Positions 45,367 to 56,200 of a stretch of DNA of 64,000 nucleotides are shown one piece after another. Positions within the stretch are counted from its first letter, which is position 1. The number at the start of each line of letters is the position of its first letter. The position numbers and the translations under genes are program-made. The stretch covers positions 186,001 through 250,000 of the forward strand of contig NZ_FOJU01000001.1 in NCBI RefSeq assembly GCF_900111875.1, written 5' to 3'. Source of the stretch: Poseidonocella pacifica (GTDB lineage Bacteria > Pseudomonadota > Alphaproteobacteria > Rhodobacterales > Rhodobacteraceae). Below the pieces are notes generated by a model, which made no database searches, was not told the origin of the DNA, and saw only the letters and a list, made by a program, of their open reading frames with translations.

Positions 45367-47144
45367 TCCGCACTCCGCTTCGTCCCTTGGCGCGCATCCT
45401 TCAAGCCCGTGAGAAGGGAGAGAATACCGACGCTATCGAGCGGGAAAATCTACGTATTCGCCACGAACAAATGCGTGATGACGCGCGGCGCAGAGCCGAA
45501 GGGCGGCTGTTGGTGCTGGGCGGTCTGTTCTTCCTCGCATTCTCGGTGATCGGGCTGCGCATGGGGGTGCTTGCCTCTACCGAACCTGAAGAACCCCGTG
45601 CCGCGGTCGCAGGTGCCAGCATCGTTGCGCAGCGCGCCGATATCGTCGACCGCACCGGCCGCATTCTGGCGACGAACCTTGAAACCCATTCGCTCTACGC
45701 CCAGCCGCCCCAGATGGTCGACCCAATTCAGGCCGCCCGCGAACTCGCGGCGATCTTCCCGGACCTTGAGGAAGAGCGCTTGATAAAGGATTTCACAGGG
45801 CCGCGGAAGTTCCTGTGGATAAAGAAAAAGATCAGCCCTGAGCAAAAGCAAGCCGTCCACGATATCGGAGAACCCGGGCTGCTGTTTGGCCCGCGAGAGA
45901 TGCGCCTCTATCCGAATGGAAAGCTGGCGGCCCATATCCTAGGCGGTGCCAGCTTTGGCCGCGAGGGCGTGCATGCGGCTGAGGTTGTTGGTGTGGCCGG
46001 GGTTGAAAAGACCTTTGACCAATGGCTGCGAGATCCCGCGAATGGCGGTGCGCCACTGGAGTTGTCGCTCGACCTGACGGTACAGGCTGCGGCAGAACGT
46101 GTTCTTTGGGGTGGCATGAAGCTGATGAACGCCAAGGGCGCCGCTTCGGTCCTGATGGATGTGCACACCGGGGAGATCATCTCGATGGTTTCTCTCCCGA
46201 ATTTTGACCCCAATGAGCGTCCGCGCCCACCAGCGCGGGGAGATGCCGCCGACAGCCCCCTGTTCAATCGGGCGGTTCAGGGGCTGTATGAGCTTGGATC
46301 GACGTTCAAGATATTTGCCGCGGCGCAGGCGATTGAGCTTGGCCTCGTCAATCCCGATACCATGATCGATACCAAGGGGCCTTTGCGTTGGGGACGTTTT
46401 GCGATCCGCGACTTTCACAACTACGGGCCGGAACTCTCTGTTTCCAAAGTGATCGTGAAATCCTCCAATATCGGGACGGCGCGTATGGCGATGGACATCG
46501 GGGCAGAGCGCCAGCGTACATTCCTCAAAAAACTTGGTCTGCTTGATCCAACCCCAGTGGAACTGGTGGAGGCCACAACCAGCCAACCGCTCCTCCCCCC
46601 AAATTGGTCCGAGCTGAGCGCCATGACAATCTCCTATGGTCACGGCCTGTCGTCGTCGCCTCTGCATCTCGCTTCGGCGTATGCGTCGTTGCTCAACGGT
46701 GGCCGATCCGTTGCTCCCACACTTCTCAAACAGACTGGTCCACGCAAGGGCGAGCGGATCGTCAGCGGCGAAGTTTCCGCCCAAGCCCGGCAGATGCTGC
46801 GCCGGGTCGTGACAGAGGGAACTGCCAGCTTCGGTGAGGTGCCGGGTTACCGTGTCGGGGGCAAGACAGGCACCGCGGACAAGCCCATGCCCCGCGGCGG
46901 CTATTACGATGATCGGGTTATCGCGACCTTTGCCAGCGTTTTCCCAGCCGATGCACCGCGCTATGTGCTGATCGTTTCGCTCGACGAGCCGGTTGAAACT
47001 TCCGGGGCGGAGCCGCGCAGGACGGCGGGGTGGACGGCTGTTCCTGTTGCCGCCGAAATGATCACGCGGGTTGCTCCGCTTCTTGGCCTCAGACCGCAGA
47101 TTGAACCCGAACCGATGACGGGTGTAACACTGACCGCGAATTGA
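45363..47144 (+). CDS. ftsI: Peptidoglycan transpeptidase FtsI (PBP3)
   Basis: A 593-residue class B penicillin-binding protein. It has a single membrane segment at about residues 49-70, the dimerisation domain with QRADIVDRTGRILATNL, and a transpeptidase domain with S313-TFK316, SSN at 367-369 and KTG at 501-503. It cross-links septal peptidoglycan. All catalytic motifs are intact and the length is normal. It overlaps ftsL by four bases and precedes murE by 28. Confidence 0.95.
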   Translation: MIRTPLRPLARILQAREKGENTDAIERENLRIRHEQMRDDARRRAEGRLLVLGGLFFLAFSVIGLRMGVLASTEPEEPRAAVAGASIVAQRADIVDRTGRILATNLETHSLYAQPPQMVDPIQAARELAAIFPDLEEERLIKDFTGPRKFLWIKKKISPEQKQAVHDIGEPGLLFGPREMRLYPNGKLAAHILGGASFGREGVHAAEVVGVAGVEKTFDQWLRDPANGGAPLELSLDLTVQAAAERVLWGGMKLMNAKGAASVLMDVHTGEIISMVSLPNFDPNERPRPPARGDAADSPLFNRAVQGLYELGSTFKIFAAAQAIELGLVNPDTMIDTKGPLRWGRFAIRDFHNYGPELSVSKVIVKSSNIGTARMAMDIGAERQRTFLKKLGLLDPTPVELVEATTSQPLLPPNWSELSAMTISYGHGLSSSPLHLASAYASLLNGGRSVAPTLLKQTGPRKGERIVSGEVSAQARQMLRRVVTEGTASFGEVPGYRVGGKTGTADKPMPRGGYYDDRVIATFASVFPADAPRYVLIVSLDEPVETSGAEPRRTAGWTAVPVAAEMITRVAPLLGLRPQIEPEPMTGVTLTAN

Positions 47145-47172
47145 AACGTATCTAAGCGGTAGGAGCGGCTGT

Positions 47173-48669
47173 ATGACCGGAAAAACCCAAAAGGAGACGC
47201 GCAGCCTCGGCGAATTGGGGCTGCACGCTCGGGCCGGACGAGAAGCCAGCATTCACGGGATCGCCGTAGATAGCCGCGAGGTCCGGGAGGGGTATCTCTT
47301 CGCCGCTTTGCCGGGAGTGAAGGCGCACGGAGCGTCTTTCGTAGCGGCCGCATTGGCCGCTGGTGCCTCTGCTGTGCTGACGGATGCCGATGGCGCGCGG
47401 TTGGCTGCTGATGTCCTCGAAGGGTCAAAGGTCGCGATGATCGTCGTGGAGGATCCACGACAGACTTTGGCCTATACCGCGGCGCTTTGGTTCGGGTCGC
47501 AACCCGGTACCGTCGTTGCGATCACGGGCACCAACGGCAAGACCTCGGTCGCGAGTTTTTGTCGGCAAATCTGGGTTGAAATGGGGCGGGAGGCGGTCAA
47601 TATCGGCACCACCGGTGTCGAGGGAGTCTGGACCGCACCGCTCGCCCATACCACGCCTGAGCCGATCACGCTCCATCGGGCCTTGTCCCAAGCTGCTGCG
47701 AATGGCGTGACGCATGCCGCCATGGAGGCATCATCGCATGGGCTGGCACAGCGTCGCCTTGACGGCGTGCACCTCAAGGCGGCGGGGTTCACAAATTTCA
47801 CGCAAGATCACTTGGACTACCACACAAGCTTTGATGACTATTTCGCCGCGAAGGCTGGACTTTTCGACCGCGTCCTTCCGGATGATGGCATCGGTGTGTT
47901 GAATATCGACGATCCCAAGGGCGCTGAACTGGCCGGTATCGTGGCAGATCGCGGGCAGGATCTTTTGACCGTCGGGCGCAGCGCAGGCGCGGATTTGCGG
48001 CTTCTGGCACAGCGGTTTGACGCGACGGGGCAGGAGATCCGGTTCAGTTTCGAAGACCGCGCCTATCTGACAAGATTGCCCCTCATTGGGGGCTTTCAAG
48101 CTGAAAATGTCCTTTTGGCGGCTGCACTGGTGATATCATGCGGTGCGGAACCCGCCCGAGTGTTCGAAACGCTGGTACATCTGGAAACCGTCCGAGGCCG
48201 GATGCAACTCGCCGCGACCCGCGATAACGGCGCGGCAGTGTTCGTCGACTATGCTCATACTCCCGATGCTGTACGCACGGCACTTCACGCGATGCGACCG
48301 CATGTGATGGGGCGTTTGATTGCGATCGTCGGAGCCGGGGGCGACAGAGATGTGACCAAACGCCCGCTGATGGGGGAGGCCGCCTCAGAAGCTGCCGATT
48401 TGGTCATCGTGACGGACGATAATCCGCGAAGTGAGGATCCGGCCGCGATACGGCAGGCGGTCTTGCTGGGAGCTCCAGACGCACTCGAAGTGGCAGATCG
48501 CGCCGAGGCCATCTTGCGCGGCGTCGACGCTCTGGGGCCGGGCGATGCGCTACTGATTGCTGGAAAGGGTCATGAAAACGGGCAGATCGTCGGCGACGCT
48601 ATCCTCCCCTTCGATGATGTCGAGCAAGCCAGCGTCGCGGTCGCCGCCCTCGACGGGAGCGGGGCATGA
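47173..48669 (+). CDS. murE: UDP-MurNAc-tripeptide ligase MurE
   Basis: A 498-residue Mur ligase with the uridine-binding DSREVREGYLFAALPG, ATP-binding GTNGKTS at residues 119-125 and the C-terminal DDNPRSEDP motif, which marks meso-diaminopimelate-adding enzymes. It adds the third stem-peptide residue. It overlaps murF by four bases. Confidence 0.95.
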   Translation: MTGKTQKETRSLGELGLHARAGREASIHGIAVDSREVREGYLFAALPGVKAHGASFVAAALAAGASAVLTDADGARLAADVLEGSKVAMIVVEDPRQTLAYTAALWFGSQPGTVVAITGTNGKTSVASFCRQIWVEMGREAVNIGTTGVEGVWTAPLAHTTPEPITLHRALSQAAANGVTHAAMEASSHGLAQRRLDGVHLKAAGFTNFTQDHLDYHTSFDDYFAAKAGLFDRVLPDDGIGVLNIDDPKGAELAGIVADRGQDLLTVGRSAGADLRLLAQRFDATGQEIRFSFEDRAYLTRLPLIGGFQAENVLLAAALVISCGAEPARVFETLVHLETVRGRMQLAATRDNGAAVFVDYAHTPDAVRTALHAMRPHVMGRLIAIVGAGGDRDVTKRPLMGEAASEAADLVIVTDDNPRSEDPAAIRQAVLLGAPDALEVADRAEAILRGVDALGPGDALLIAGKGHENGQIVGDAILPFDDVEQASVAVAALDGSGA

Positions 48670-50111
48670 GCTTGTGGACGGCATCAGAGGCCGCAGAGGC
48701 GACAGGCGGACGAACAACCGCCGATTGGGCGTGCTTTGGGATCAGTATCGACACACGGACCATACAGAAAGACGACCTTTTCGTCGCTTTGACCGCTGAA
48801 CGCGACGGACATGACTTTGTTGCTGACGCTCTGGCGAAAGGCGCCGCTGCGGCGCTCGTCTCTCGTAGGCCAGATGGCGTTGTCGAAGATGCGCCCCTCC
48901 TTTTCGTGGATGACGTCCTCGATGGGCTGGTTGCTTTGGCTAAGGCCGCGAGGGCCAGAAGCCACGCTCGCGTCGTCGCTGTCACGGGGTCAGTCGGAAA
49001 AACGTCGACCAAGGAAATGTTGCGCTGCGTGCTCTCTGGCCAGGGCCGTACGCATTGCGCCGAAGCGAGCTACAACAACCATTGGGGCGTGCCACTTACC
49101 CTCGCGCGTATGCCGGCGAATACCGAGTTTGCCGTGATCGAAATCGGCATGAACCATCCGGGAGAGATAGCGCCGCTCGCCAAGTTGGCCCGGCCCCATG
49201 TCGCCGTTGTCACGACGGTCGCTCCGGCCCACATTGAGGCGTTCAAAGATCTCGAAGGCGTTGCGCGCGAGAAGGCATCGATTGTCGAAGGGCTCGAACC
49301 GGGCGGTGCGGCAATCCTGAATGGTGACTTGGCAGTATCCTCGATCCTTATCGAAGCCGCGGAGCGGAACGACAAACGTGTCATTTCATTTGGTGAAGAC
49401 CCGAGCCTGCACCACGTACTTACCAGTGTCGGTCAACACGATGCCTGCGTCGTGGCGCGGGCGCGCGCTTGGCGAAGCCCGTTTGTCTACAAGGTTCATT
49501 CACCGGGGCGGCATTTCGCAACCAACGCCCTTGCCGTGTTTGCCGTCTGCTGGGTGCTTGGATTGGACAGGGCCTTGGCGATCTCGGATCTCGGGCAATG
49601 GACCCCTTACAAGGGGCGCGGGGTGCGGGAGCGCATACAGCTTGATCGGGTTGAGACAAACCTGTTCCTCGATCTTGTCGATGATAGCTATAATTCCAAC
49701 CCGGCCTCGCTACGTGCCGCGCTGGAGGTTCTCTCGCAGGCAAGGGTTATCGATGGCGTTGGCCGGATATCGAAAGGCCGCCGGGTTGCGATCCTGGGGG
49801 ACATGAAGGAACTGGGTGAATTGGGTCCGGCGCTTCACGAAGAAATTGCCGGTTGGTCCCCAGTCGCGGAGATTGACAAGGTTCATGCCGTCGGCCCCTT
49901 GATGCGAATGTTCTATGAGGCCCTTCCAGAGCACCAAAGGGGACTTTGGGTTGAAAGCGCGGAGGACCTGTTGAAACACCTCCATGGCCTCGTTGATGCA
50001 GGCGATGTCGTACTGGTCAAAGGATCGCTCAGTACCGGGTTGGGCCGCGTCGTTGACGCGATCAGGAAACTCGGTCATGCCCCGTTGGACATGAATCTTG
50101 AGGATGAGTGA
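48666..50111 (+). CDS. murF: UDP-MurNAc-tripeptide-D-Ala-D-Ala ligase MurF
   Basis: A 481-residue Mur ligase with DSR-like start region FGISIDTRTIQKDDLFVAL, ATP-binding VTGSVGKTSTKEML, EIGMNHPGEI and the DDSYNSNPASL motif typical of MurF. It completes the pentapeptide precursor. It overlaps murE and abuts mraY directly, so it is cotranscribed. Confidence 0.95.
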   Translation: MSLWTASEAAEATGGRTTADWACFGISIDTRTIQKDDLFVALTAERDGHDFVADALAKGAAAALVSRRPDGVVEDAPLLFVDDVLDGLVALAKAARARSHARVVAVTGSVGKTSTKEMLRCVLSGQGRTHCAEASYNNHWGVPLTLARMPANTEFAVIEIGMNHPGEIAPLAKLARPHVAVVTTVAPAHIEAFKDLEGVAREKASIVEGLEPGGAAILNGDLAVSSILIEAAERNDKRVISFGEDPSLHHVLTSVGQHDACVVARARAWRSPFVYKVHSPGRHFATNALAVFAVCWVLGLDRALAISDLGQWTPYKGRGVRERIQLDRVETNLFLDLVDDSYNSNPASLRAALEVLSQARVIDGVGRISKGRRVAILGDMKELGELGPALHEEIAGWSPVAEIDKVHAVGPLMRMFYEALPEHQRGLWVESAEDLLKHLHGLVDAGDVVLVKGSLSTGLGRVVDAIRKLGHAPLDMNLEDE

Positions 50112-51194
50112 ATGCTCTATTGGTTAACCAGCCTGTCCGACGGCGGTGATATGTTCAACCTCTTTCGGTACATCACCTTCCGGGCGGGCGGTGCCTTTAT
50201 GACCGCCCTTATATTCGGTTTCCTCTTTGGCCCGCCCCTCATCAACGTCTTGCGGCGTCGTCAGGGCAAGGGGCAACCCATTCGGACGGACGGTCCGGAA
50301 AGCCATTTCTCCAAGGCCGGAACGCCGACCATGGGGGGGTTGCTGATTGTGGGCGCGCTACTCACGGCGACATTGCTTTGGGCGCGTTGGAGCAATCCTT
50401 ATATCTGGATGGTGCTTTTCGTGACTGTGTCCTTCGCGGCGATCGGGTTTGCCGATGATTTCGCGAAAGTCTCCAAACAGAACACCAAGGGGGTTCCCGG
50501 TAAGCTGCGCCTTCTTCTGGGCTTTTTGATCGCGGGCATCGCGGGGGCATGGGCTGCTGCCTATCACCCCCCGGAACTTGCCGGCCACCTTGCGTTTCCT
50601 GTCTTCAAGAACACGCTTTTGTACCTGGGAATTTTGTTCATCCCGTTTGCCATGATTGTCATCGTGGGGGCCGCAAATGCGGTGAACCTGACGGACGGCC
50701 TCGACGGACTTGCCATCATGCCTGTGATGATCGCTGGCGCCGCGCTAGGGATCATCGCCTACGCTGTTGGACGTTCCGATTTCACGGAATACTTGGACGT
50801 TCATTATGTTGAGGGGACGGGAGAGATCCTGATTTTTTCCGCGGCCCTCGTGGGCGGGGGGCTGGGATTCCTGTGGTACAACGCGCCGCCGGCAGCAGTT
50901 TTCATGGGAGATACCGGATCTCTGGCGCTCGGTGGTGCACTAGGGGCGATTGCGGTGGCGACCAAACATGAGATTGTTTTGGCAATCGTTGGCGGGTTGT
51001 TTGTGGTTGAGGCCCTGTCCGTCATCATTCAGGTTCTCTATTTCAAGCGGACGGGAAAGCGGGTCTTTCTTATGGCCCCGATCCACCACCACTATGAGAA
51101 AAAGGGGTGGGCGGAGCCACAGATCGTAATCCGATTTTGGATCATTGCTTTGATCCTCGCGATGGTTGGTCTTGCGACGCTGAAGGTTCGCTAA
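50112..51194 (+). CDS. mraY: Phospho-N-acetylmuramoyl-pentapeptide transferase MraY
   Basis: A 360-residue polytopic membrane enzyme that makes lipid I. It has [33 protein letters not shown] (the DD pair), [27 protein letters not shown] and [13 protein letters not shown]. It starts the base after the murF stop. It is the last dcw gene before the minus-strand exosortase insertion; only eight bases separate its stop from the convergent exosortase gene end. Confidence 0.96.
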   Translation: MLYWLTSLSDGGDMFNLFRYITFRAGGAFMTALIFGFLFGPPLINVLRRRQGKGQPIRTDGPESHFSKAGTPTMGGLLIVGALLTATLLWARWSNPYIWMVLFVTVSFAAIGFADDFAKVSKQNTKGVPGKLRLLLGFLIAGIAGAWAAAYHPPELAGHLAFPVFKNTLLYLGILFIPFAMIVIVGAANAVNLTDGLDGLAIMPVMIAGAALGIIAYAVGRSDFTEYLDVHYVEGTGEILIFSAALVGGGLGFLWYNAPPAAVFMGDTGSLALGGALGAIAVATKHEIVLAIVGGLFVVEALSVIIQVLYFKRTGKRVFLMAPIHHHYEKKGWAEPQIVIRFWIIALILAMVGLATLKVR

Positions 51195-51202
51195 CAGCAG
51201 GG

Positions 51203-52795
51203 TCAGATGATGTGAACCGCGCCGGTTGCTGCCGCATAGCCGAAGACAACGGCGTTGGCGGTGGCATGGGCGAGAATGGCATCGGTGACCCGTTTGCTGC
51301 GCCACATGAGAAACGAGAAAATCAAACCAGCGAAGAACGCCTCGACGTAGCGGTCGTGAAGCGCCGCGAAGAGGCCCGCGGATAGGATCGCAGCCGGTAT
51401 TATCCCGATGACCGCGCGAAGGCGCCCTTCAAGATAGTCCCGAAAGAATAGCTCTTCGAGGATGGGAACGAGGACGATCGTGCCTAGCCCGCGCATGATG
51501 AACCAAACCACAAGGGGAAACCCTGCAAGCGCGCCGTAGGGGGCCGCTCCACCCTCTTCTGCAGGGACCACGATCCAGACAAGCCCGACCGCGAGGCCGA
51601 GCAGGATCGAAAGCGGGTCGAGCCGCCATGGAAGTGCACGTAGCAGGGGGAGGAACAACACCATTGTCATGCCCACAATCACGACGCGAAGCGGATAAAC
51701 GAGGGCAGGGGTAGATACCAGTGTGGCGGCGAGCAACGCAGTAAGCATGAAGACGGCGAAGGGTAGAATACGTGCCGCTGTCCAATCATTGCGGAGCGCG
51801 GGTGGGGCGATGGTGGCGGTCGGCGTCGCGGTATCTTTTCTCAGGATCGGAAACTGCCGTGCCCCGAGCACAATACCCAAGGCGATGGCCGTGAACATGA
51901 GCCAGCCCGCGTGACTGTGGAAACCACCGACTGCCAGTTCCGGATTGCCGCGAAGCCCGATTGCCAGAAGGAGCGTGATCCGTACCACGTTGAGCAGCGC
52001 GCTGATGATGATCCCTATGGGGAACAGCAGGAGCGCACGGGGGAAGCGAAGTTCCTGCCTGAATAGAACGAGGAAGATCGTGACGAAGATCGTCACAAGA
52101 GCGATGCCCTCGACGCCCGAGCAGACGGGCGCAATATTGATTGCGAAATTTTCCGATCCAATGGTTTTGGAAGGCGCGTCAGCTTGAACCGTGAACCCAA
52201 GCAGCTCAATCAGCCAGGAAACCGCGGTAAAAGTCAGCGCCGCGATCGTGTCGAGCCGCCAGATCGGCCGCAATTCTGCCGCGAGAAGAGGTGCGAAGGC
52301 CCCGGCAAGGATCAAAAGAGAGAAGGTCCAGAAGTTTGCGACGAAAAAGTCGCGCCATCGGGGAGCAGGGGCAAGGTAGAGTAGCAGCCCGCCTATCAGG
52401 AGGATGAACCCAACCGTCCAACAGAGGAAAGCAGGAATTACCGTGGCCGAGTTTCCTTGCTCCATAAATGCCGCAGGGAGGAGGGCAATCCCGAACCCCG
52501 CAATATTGACGAACAACGGTTGACGGGTCCGTCCCGCCGCAGCGAACAGAGTCCGCGGAATATCTGGCCTGACAACCGCAGCGAGGATGAAGAGTGCAAA
52601 CACGACGTAGGTGCTCACCATTGCTCCACTCGCGGTGCGACACGCCTGCGGGGGCCAGCTTTCGAGACAGGTGAAATCGATACCGTGTTTGAACAGAACG
52701 CCGATCACTCCCAGTTCAATGACCAGAAGCAGGGCCGCAGCAACAAGTGGTTGGAGCGGAACGGGGGTCTCAGTTGAATGGGCCGTGGTTGTCAT
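51203..52795 (-). CDS. xrtE: Exosortase E/protease fusion of the VPEID-CTERM system
   Basis: A 530-residue polytopic membrane protein with two units. Residues 1-310 form an exosortase, with catalytic Cys225 in NIAPVCSGVEGIALV, Arg272 in LLNVVRITLL and His295 in FHSHAGW. Residues about 340-530 form a CPBP/CAAX-type protease domain, with EE447-448 and R452 in ILEELFFRDYL, His480 in FAALH, and His510/Asn514 in LAHATANAV. Such fusions are known for the VPEID-CTERM system, where the enzyme is thought to cleave and relocate proteins with that C-terminal signal. The likely substrate is encoded 100 bases upstream. Confidence 0.9.
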   Translation of the reverse strand: MTTTAHSTETPVPLQPLVAAALLLVIELGVIGVLFKHGIDFTCLESWPPQACRTASGAMVSTYVVFALFILAAVVRPDIPRTLFAAAGRTRQPLFVNIAGFGIALLPAAFMEQGNSATVIPAFLCWTVGFILLIGGLLLYLAPAPRWRDFFVANFWTFSLLILAGAFAPLLAAELRPIWRLDTIAALTFTAVSWLIELLGFTVQADAPSKTIGSENFAINIAPVCSGVEGIALVTIFVTIFLVLFRQELRFPRALLLFPIGIIISALLNVVRITLLLAIGLRGNPELAVGGFHSHAGWLMFTAIALGIVLGARQFPILRKDTATPTATIAPPALRNDWTAARILPFAVFMLTALLAATLVSTPALVYPLRVVIVGMTMVLFLPLLRALPWRLDPLSILLGLAVGLVWIVVPAEEGGAAPYGALAGFPLVVWFIMRGLGTIVLVPILEELFFRDYLEGRLRAVIGIIPAAILSAGLFAALHDRYVEAFFAGLIFSFLMWRSKRVTDAILAHATANAVVFGYAAATGAVHII

Positions 52796-52838
52796 CGTAT
52801 CTGATTCAAATTCGAGCTAGAGTTTGCGTGAAACAAGA

Positions 52839-52864
52839 ACGGGTCCGACCGAAGCCGGACCCGT
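52839..52864 (-). terminator. Hairpin between the VPEID-CTERM gene and the exosortase gene
   Basis: ACGGGTCCG and CGGACCCGT form a 9-bp perfect stem with an 8-base loop, followed on the minus strand by TCTTGTTT. It would end most transcripts of the small substrate gene while letting some reach the exosortase gene, a sensible ratio for substrate to enzyme. Confidence 0.65.
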
Positions 52865-52895
52865 AGAAGTCTTCATCAGAACAGATGTCCTGAGG

Positions 52896-53099
52896 TTACG
52901 CCGCGCGACGACGACGTTCCCATGTCAGCAGGACAACGGCGGCAACTGCTGCAAGAGCGGCTGTGCCTTCCATCGCGCTGATTTCAGGAACGGAGCAAGG
53001 CGGTGACGTCGGACCGACGCCGCAAGAGGCGGCACTAGCGACTGACGCGGCGAACATGCCTACGCTGGAGATGAAGCCGCCGAGAGCAAATTTCTTCAT
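52896..53099 (-). CDS. VPEID-CTERM sorting-domain protein
   Basis: A 67-residue protein with an N-terminal signal peptide (MKKFALGGFISSVGMFAASVASA), a short Cys-containing mature part (SCGVGPTSPPC), then VPEIS at residues 37-41, a membrane segment (about 45-60) and the basic tail ERRRR. This tripartite C-terminus is an exosortase sorting signal of the VPEID class, with Ser in place of Asp. After processing only about a dozen residues would remain exported, so it may be a very short cell-surface peptide. Confidence 0.88.
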   Translation of the reverse strand: MKKFALGGFISSVGMFAASVASAASCGVGPTSPPCSVPEISAMEGTAALAAVAAVVLLTWERRRRAA

Positions 53100-53204
53100 G
53101 GAAATGCTTCCCTTATCTGGTGACGGGTGCCCAAAAACCCGTAAATATACTTAGCGCTCTTTGGCGCACTACTCAGCGCTTGGGCTCGCCGAACTAAACC
53201 CGAC

Positions 53205-53227
53205 TGGATGCACTTAGTGTGCATCCA
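53205..53227 (-). terminator. Hairpin after the large surface-protein gene
   Basis: TGGATGCAC and GTGCATCCA form a 9-bp perfect stem with a 5-base loop, seven bases after the stop of the surface-protein gene. On the minus strand GTCGGGTTT follows, so termination would be weak. The remaining gap must hold the promoter of the VPEID-CTERM gene, which I could not define. Confidence 0.45.
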
Positions 53228-53234
53228 AATCGTT

Positions 53235-56200
53235 CTACGAACACAGACAATCTTCTGAAAGACTGTCAAATGGAACCGCGATGATGAAAGGTTGGACGTT
53301 TCCAGCCAATTCTGCCGCCTCAGTGGGGTCAAGTATGAGCCCGACGAGCTGCCCCGCAGACGGGACGAAGCCCTCAGCTTCAGCAGAAGCAACCGCCATA
53401 TCGAAAATTTCCTGAGCGTTTTCTTCTGTTCCGAAGGCTGGATTTGTTTCGTTCACGAAAACAATATCATCAGTCAGGCCCCATATAGCACCTTGAATCT
53501 CAGCTTCAGTGTAGGTTTCGCCTAGACCATCGCCGTTGTCCATGGACCCGAAATCTTGGTTCAGTACCCAGTTGACCAAGTCAAGGTTCTCAGGATTTCT
53601 GATAAGACCGGGTGGTACGCTGGTTTCATCTGCCAAGTGGAACTCGAAGGGTACGGTGACATCGGTATCGATCGGGTCATAAGCTGCAACGCAGTAACCC
53701 TGTTCGAAGGTGATGCCGTCAAATCGGGCATCTCCAGTATTAGAGATTGTTACATTGTAGAACTGTCCGCCGATGCTATCGATGGTCAGAAACATGTCGC
53801 CCCCGGCCGGAAGGCTATCGGCAATAGTTTCAACGGTATTCAGCGCACCACAGATCTTGACATCGACTTCCGCCATGGCCGCGCCACCATTCCCATCGGA
53901 GATTCCGTAGGTGAAGCTGTCGACGGCATCCGTCCCGATAATCAGATCCTCGGCCGCGATCCCTCCGTAGGTGGCACCGTCGCTGTTGTAGTTCAGGGAG
54001 CCGTCGAGGTTGAGCGTCACGCTTGCACCCGAAGACAGGACAACCGTGTCACCAGCCATCACGGTAACGCCATCGATGACAGCGACAGTCAGGGGATCGG
54101 AATCTGCATCACCGTCGTTGGCGAGTACGTCGATGATCACCGCCTCGGTAGCGCAAACCTTTCCATTATCGTCTGCGGCCTCGGGGTCGATGTTTTCCGC
54201 AAAAACCCCTGCGTCAACGGTCAGATTTTCTTCGCCGATTGCCAAAGTGTATGTCCCGGTGCGTCCGGTGGTCGGGTCGGCATCGCTATCGTCGGCATCG
54301 CTGCCTTGATCCATCAAGGTGAAGTCGAACCCGTCCGGTTCAGCAAAGCCAACGGAATATTCCCCAGCTGTCAGGTTCTCAAACAGATAGTTCCCGTCGC
54401 CGTCCGTAATCTGCGACCCGATTGAGGAACCCGTCTCATCATAGAGAGTGACGACGACTCCTCCGAGACCAACTTCTCCAGCGTCCTGTACCCCGTCCTT
54501 GTCGGTATCGACCCACACTCGGTCGCCAAGTGAAGCAGTGCCGGGATCGCGGACCCCTGCATCGTTGTCGGGCGTGTCTTGACCGGCTTGAACGACGATC
54601 CCGGTGATTTCCGACATGCCACTTCCCAAATCGGTTGCGTCACTGTCGATCGTGTCATCGGTTCCCTGGTTCGGTGCGACGAGTGTCAGGCCGGAGACGG
54701 CATCGGTGAATTTGACACCATATGTTCCAGGCTCAAGCCCAGTGAACTGGTAGAACCCAGTTGCATCCGTCTGGGTGGTGATGCCGGTGCCGGCACCGGT
54801 CGCATCGAGGAGTTCGACGATGACGCCTTCGACACCGGGTTCTGCGTCGTCGACGTCATTCGCGTTGTCATCAACGAAATAGCGCCCCGAAAGCGAGCCT
54901 GGGATTACGACCACACCTGCGTCAACGGTAAGGTTGATCTCACCTTCGGCGAGCGTAATGATCCCTGATTCACCCGATGTGACATCTGCGTCGCTGTCGT
55001 CGGCATCGTCGCCTACGTCTTGGGTTGTGAAGGCATAGGCGCCATCTGGCAGGTCAAAGGATACCACGTAGTCGCCCGCTTCGAGACCCTCGAAGAGATA
55101 GGTGCCATCGTCTGCGGTAACTTGGCTTGCAATGAACACACCAGCGGACGAGAGCAGAGTGACGGTTACGCCGCCAATGCCATCTTCGTCATCATCCTGC
55201 ACGCCGTCACGATCCGCGTCGAACCAAACCGTGTCGCCGATTGCGCCAAGCTTGGGTGTATCATCCTTGCAGATCTTGATCTTGTCCAAGCGGACGAATT
55301 CACCGCCGTCGCCTTTGGCGTGCAACGTGATTTCGTCACCATAGGAAAGATCGAGCCCGGCGAGGGTGATCTCAGAGAACGGACCGCGATCACTACCAGA
55401 CCCGTCGGTATCCTGGTCAAGCATGACTGTGCCGACCTCGACGCCGTTGACCTTCACGACGATCATCGATTGCCCGTCGTTCTCATCCTGAGCGAAGATC
55501 TTGAGAGTGTAGGATCCTTCGCCGCCTTTGAACGTGGTGGAAAGCTTGCCTTCGGTCGCGCAATACAGCTTGACGGCCATACCCTCGGAAGCCTGCTCAG
55601 CACAGTATGCCTTGAAGCCGTAGGCGCACATGTCTTCGGCTTCGATGGTGATGCAGGGATCGTCGTCTTCGCACAGTTCAATCTTGTCGATCCGGGCAAA
55701 CTCGCCGCAATCGCCGACCCCTTTGAGGGTAATGACATCACCCGAGGTAAGGCCGAGCCCGTCGATTGTAACCGTCGACCAATTGCTGCCGCTTACGCCG
55801 CCCGCGCCGCCATTGTCAGAATTGAGATGGATCCACTCGACGAACTCGCCGTTGACGTAGACCTTGATTTTTCCTTGGCCGTCGCTCTCGTCGAGGTAGG
55901 TAAGCTTGAGGTCGTATACCCCGGCCTCGCCCTCGAATGTCGTTGACGCATAGCCGGAACTTTGGGTGAGCTTGATGCCGGCACCACCGGACGCGTCGCC
56001 GCGATCCTCAGTCGTGTACCCGTGGAGATCCATGGACTCTGCTTCGATTACGATGCAGTCGCCCGTGCCTTCGGTCACGTCTTCAACACAGACTTTGAGC
56101 AGTTTGGTTTCTTCGCCACCTTTTCCGTCAGAGACGGTAACCGCGACTTCGTAGATGTTGTCGCCGTCGTCGTCGGTAGGCGCTTCATAGTCGGGAGGCG

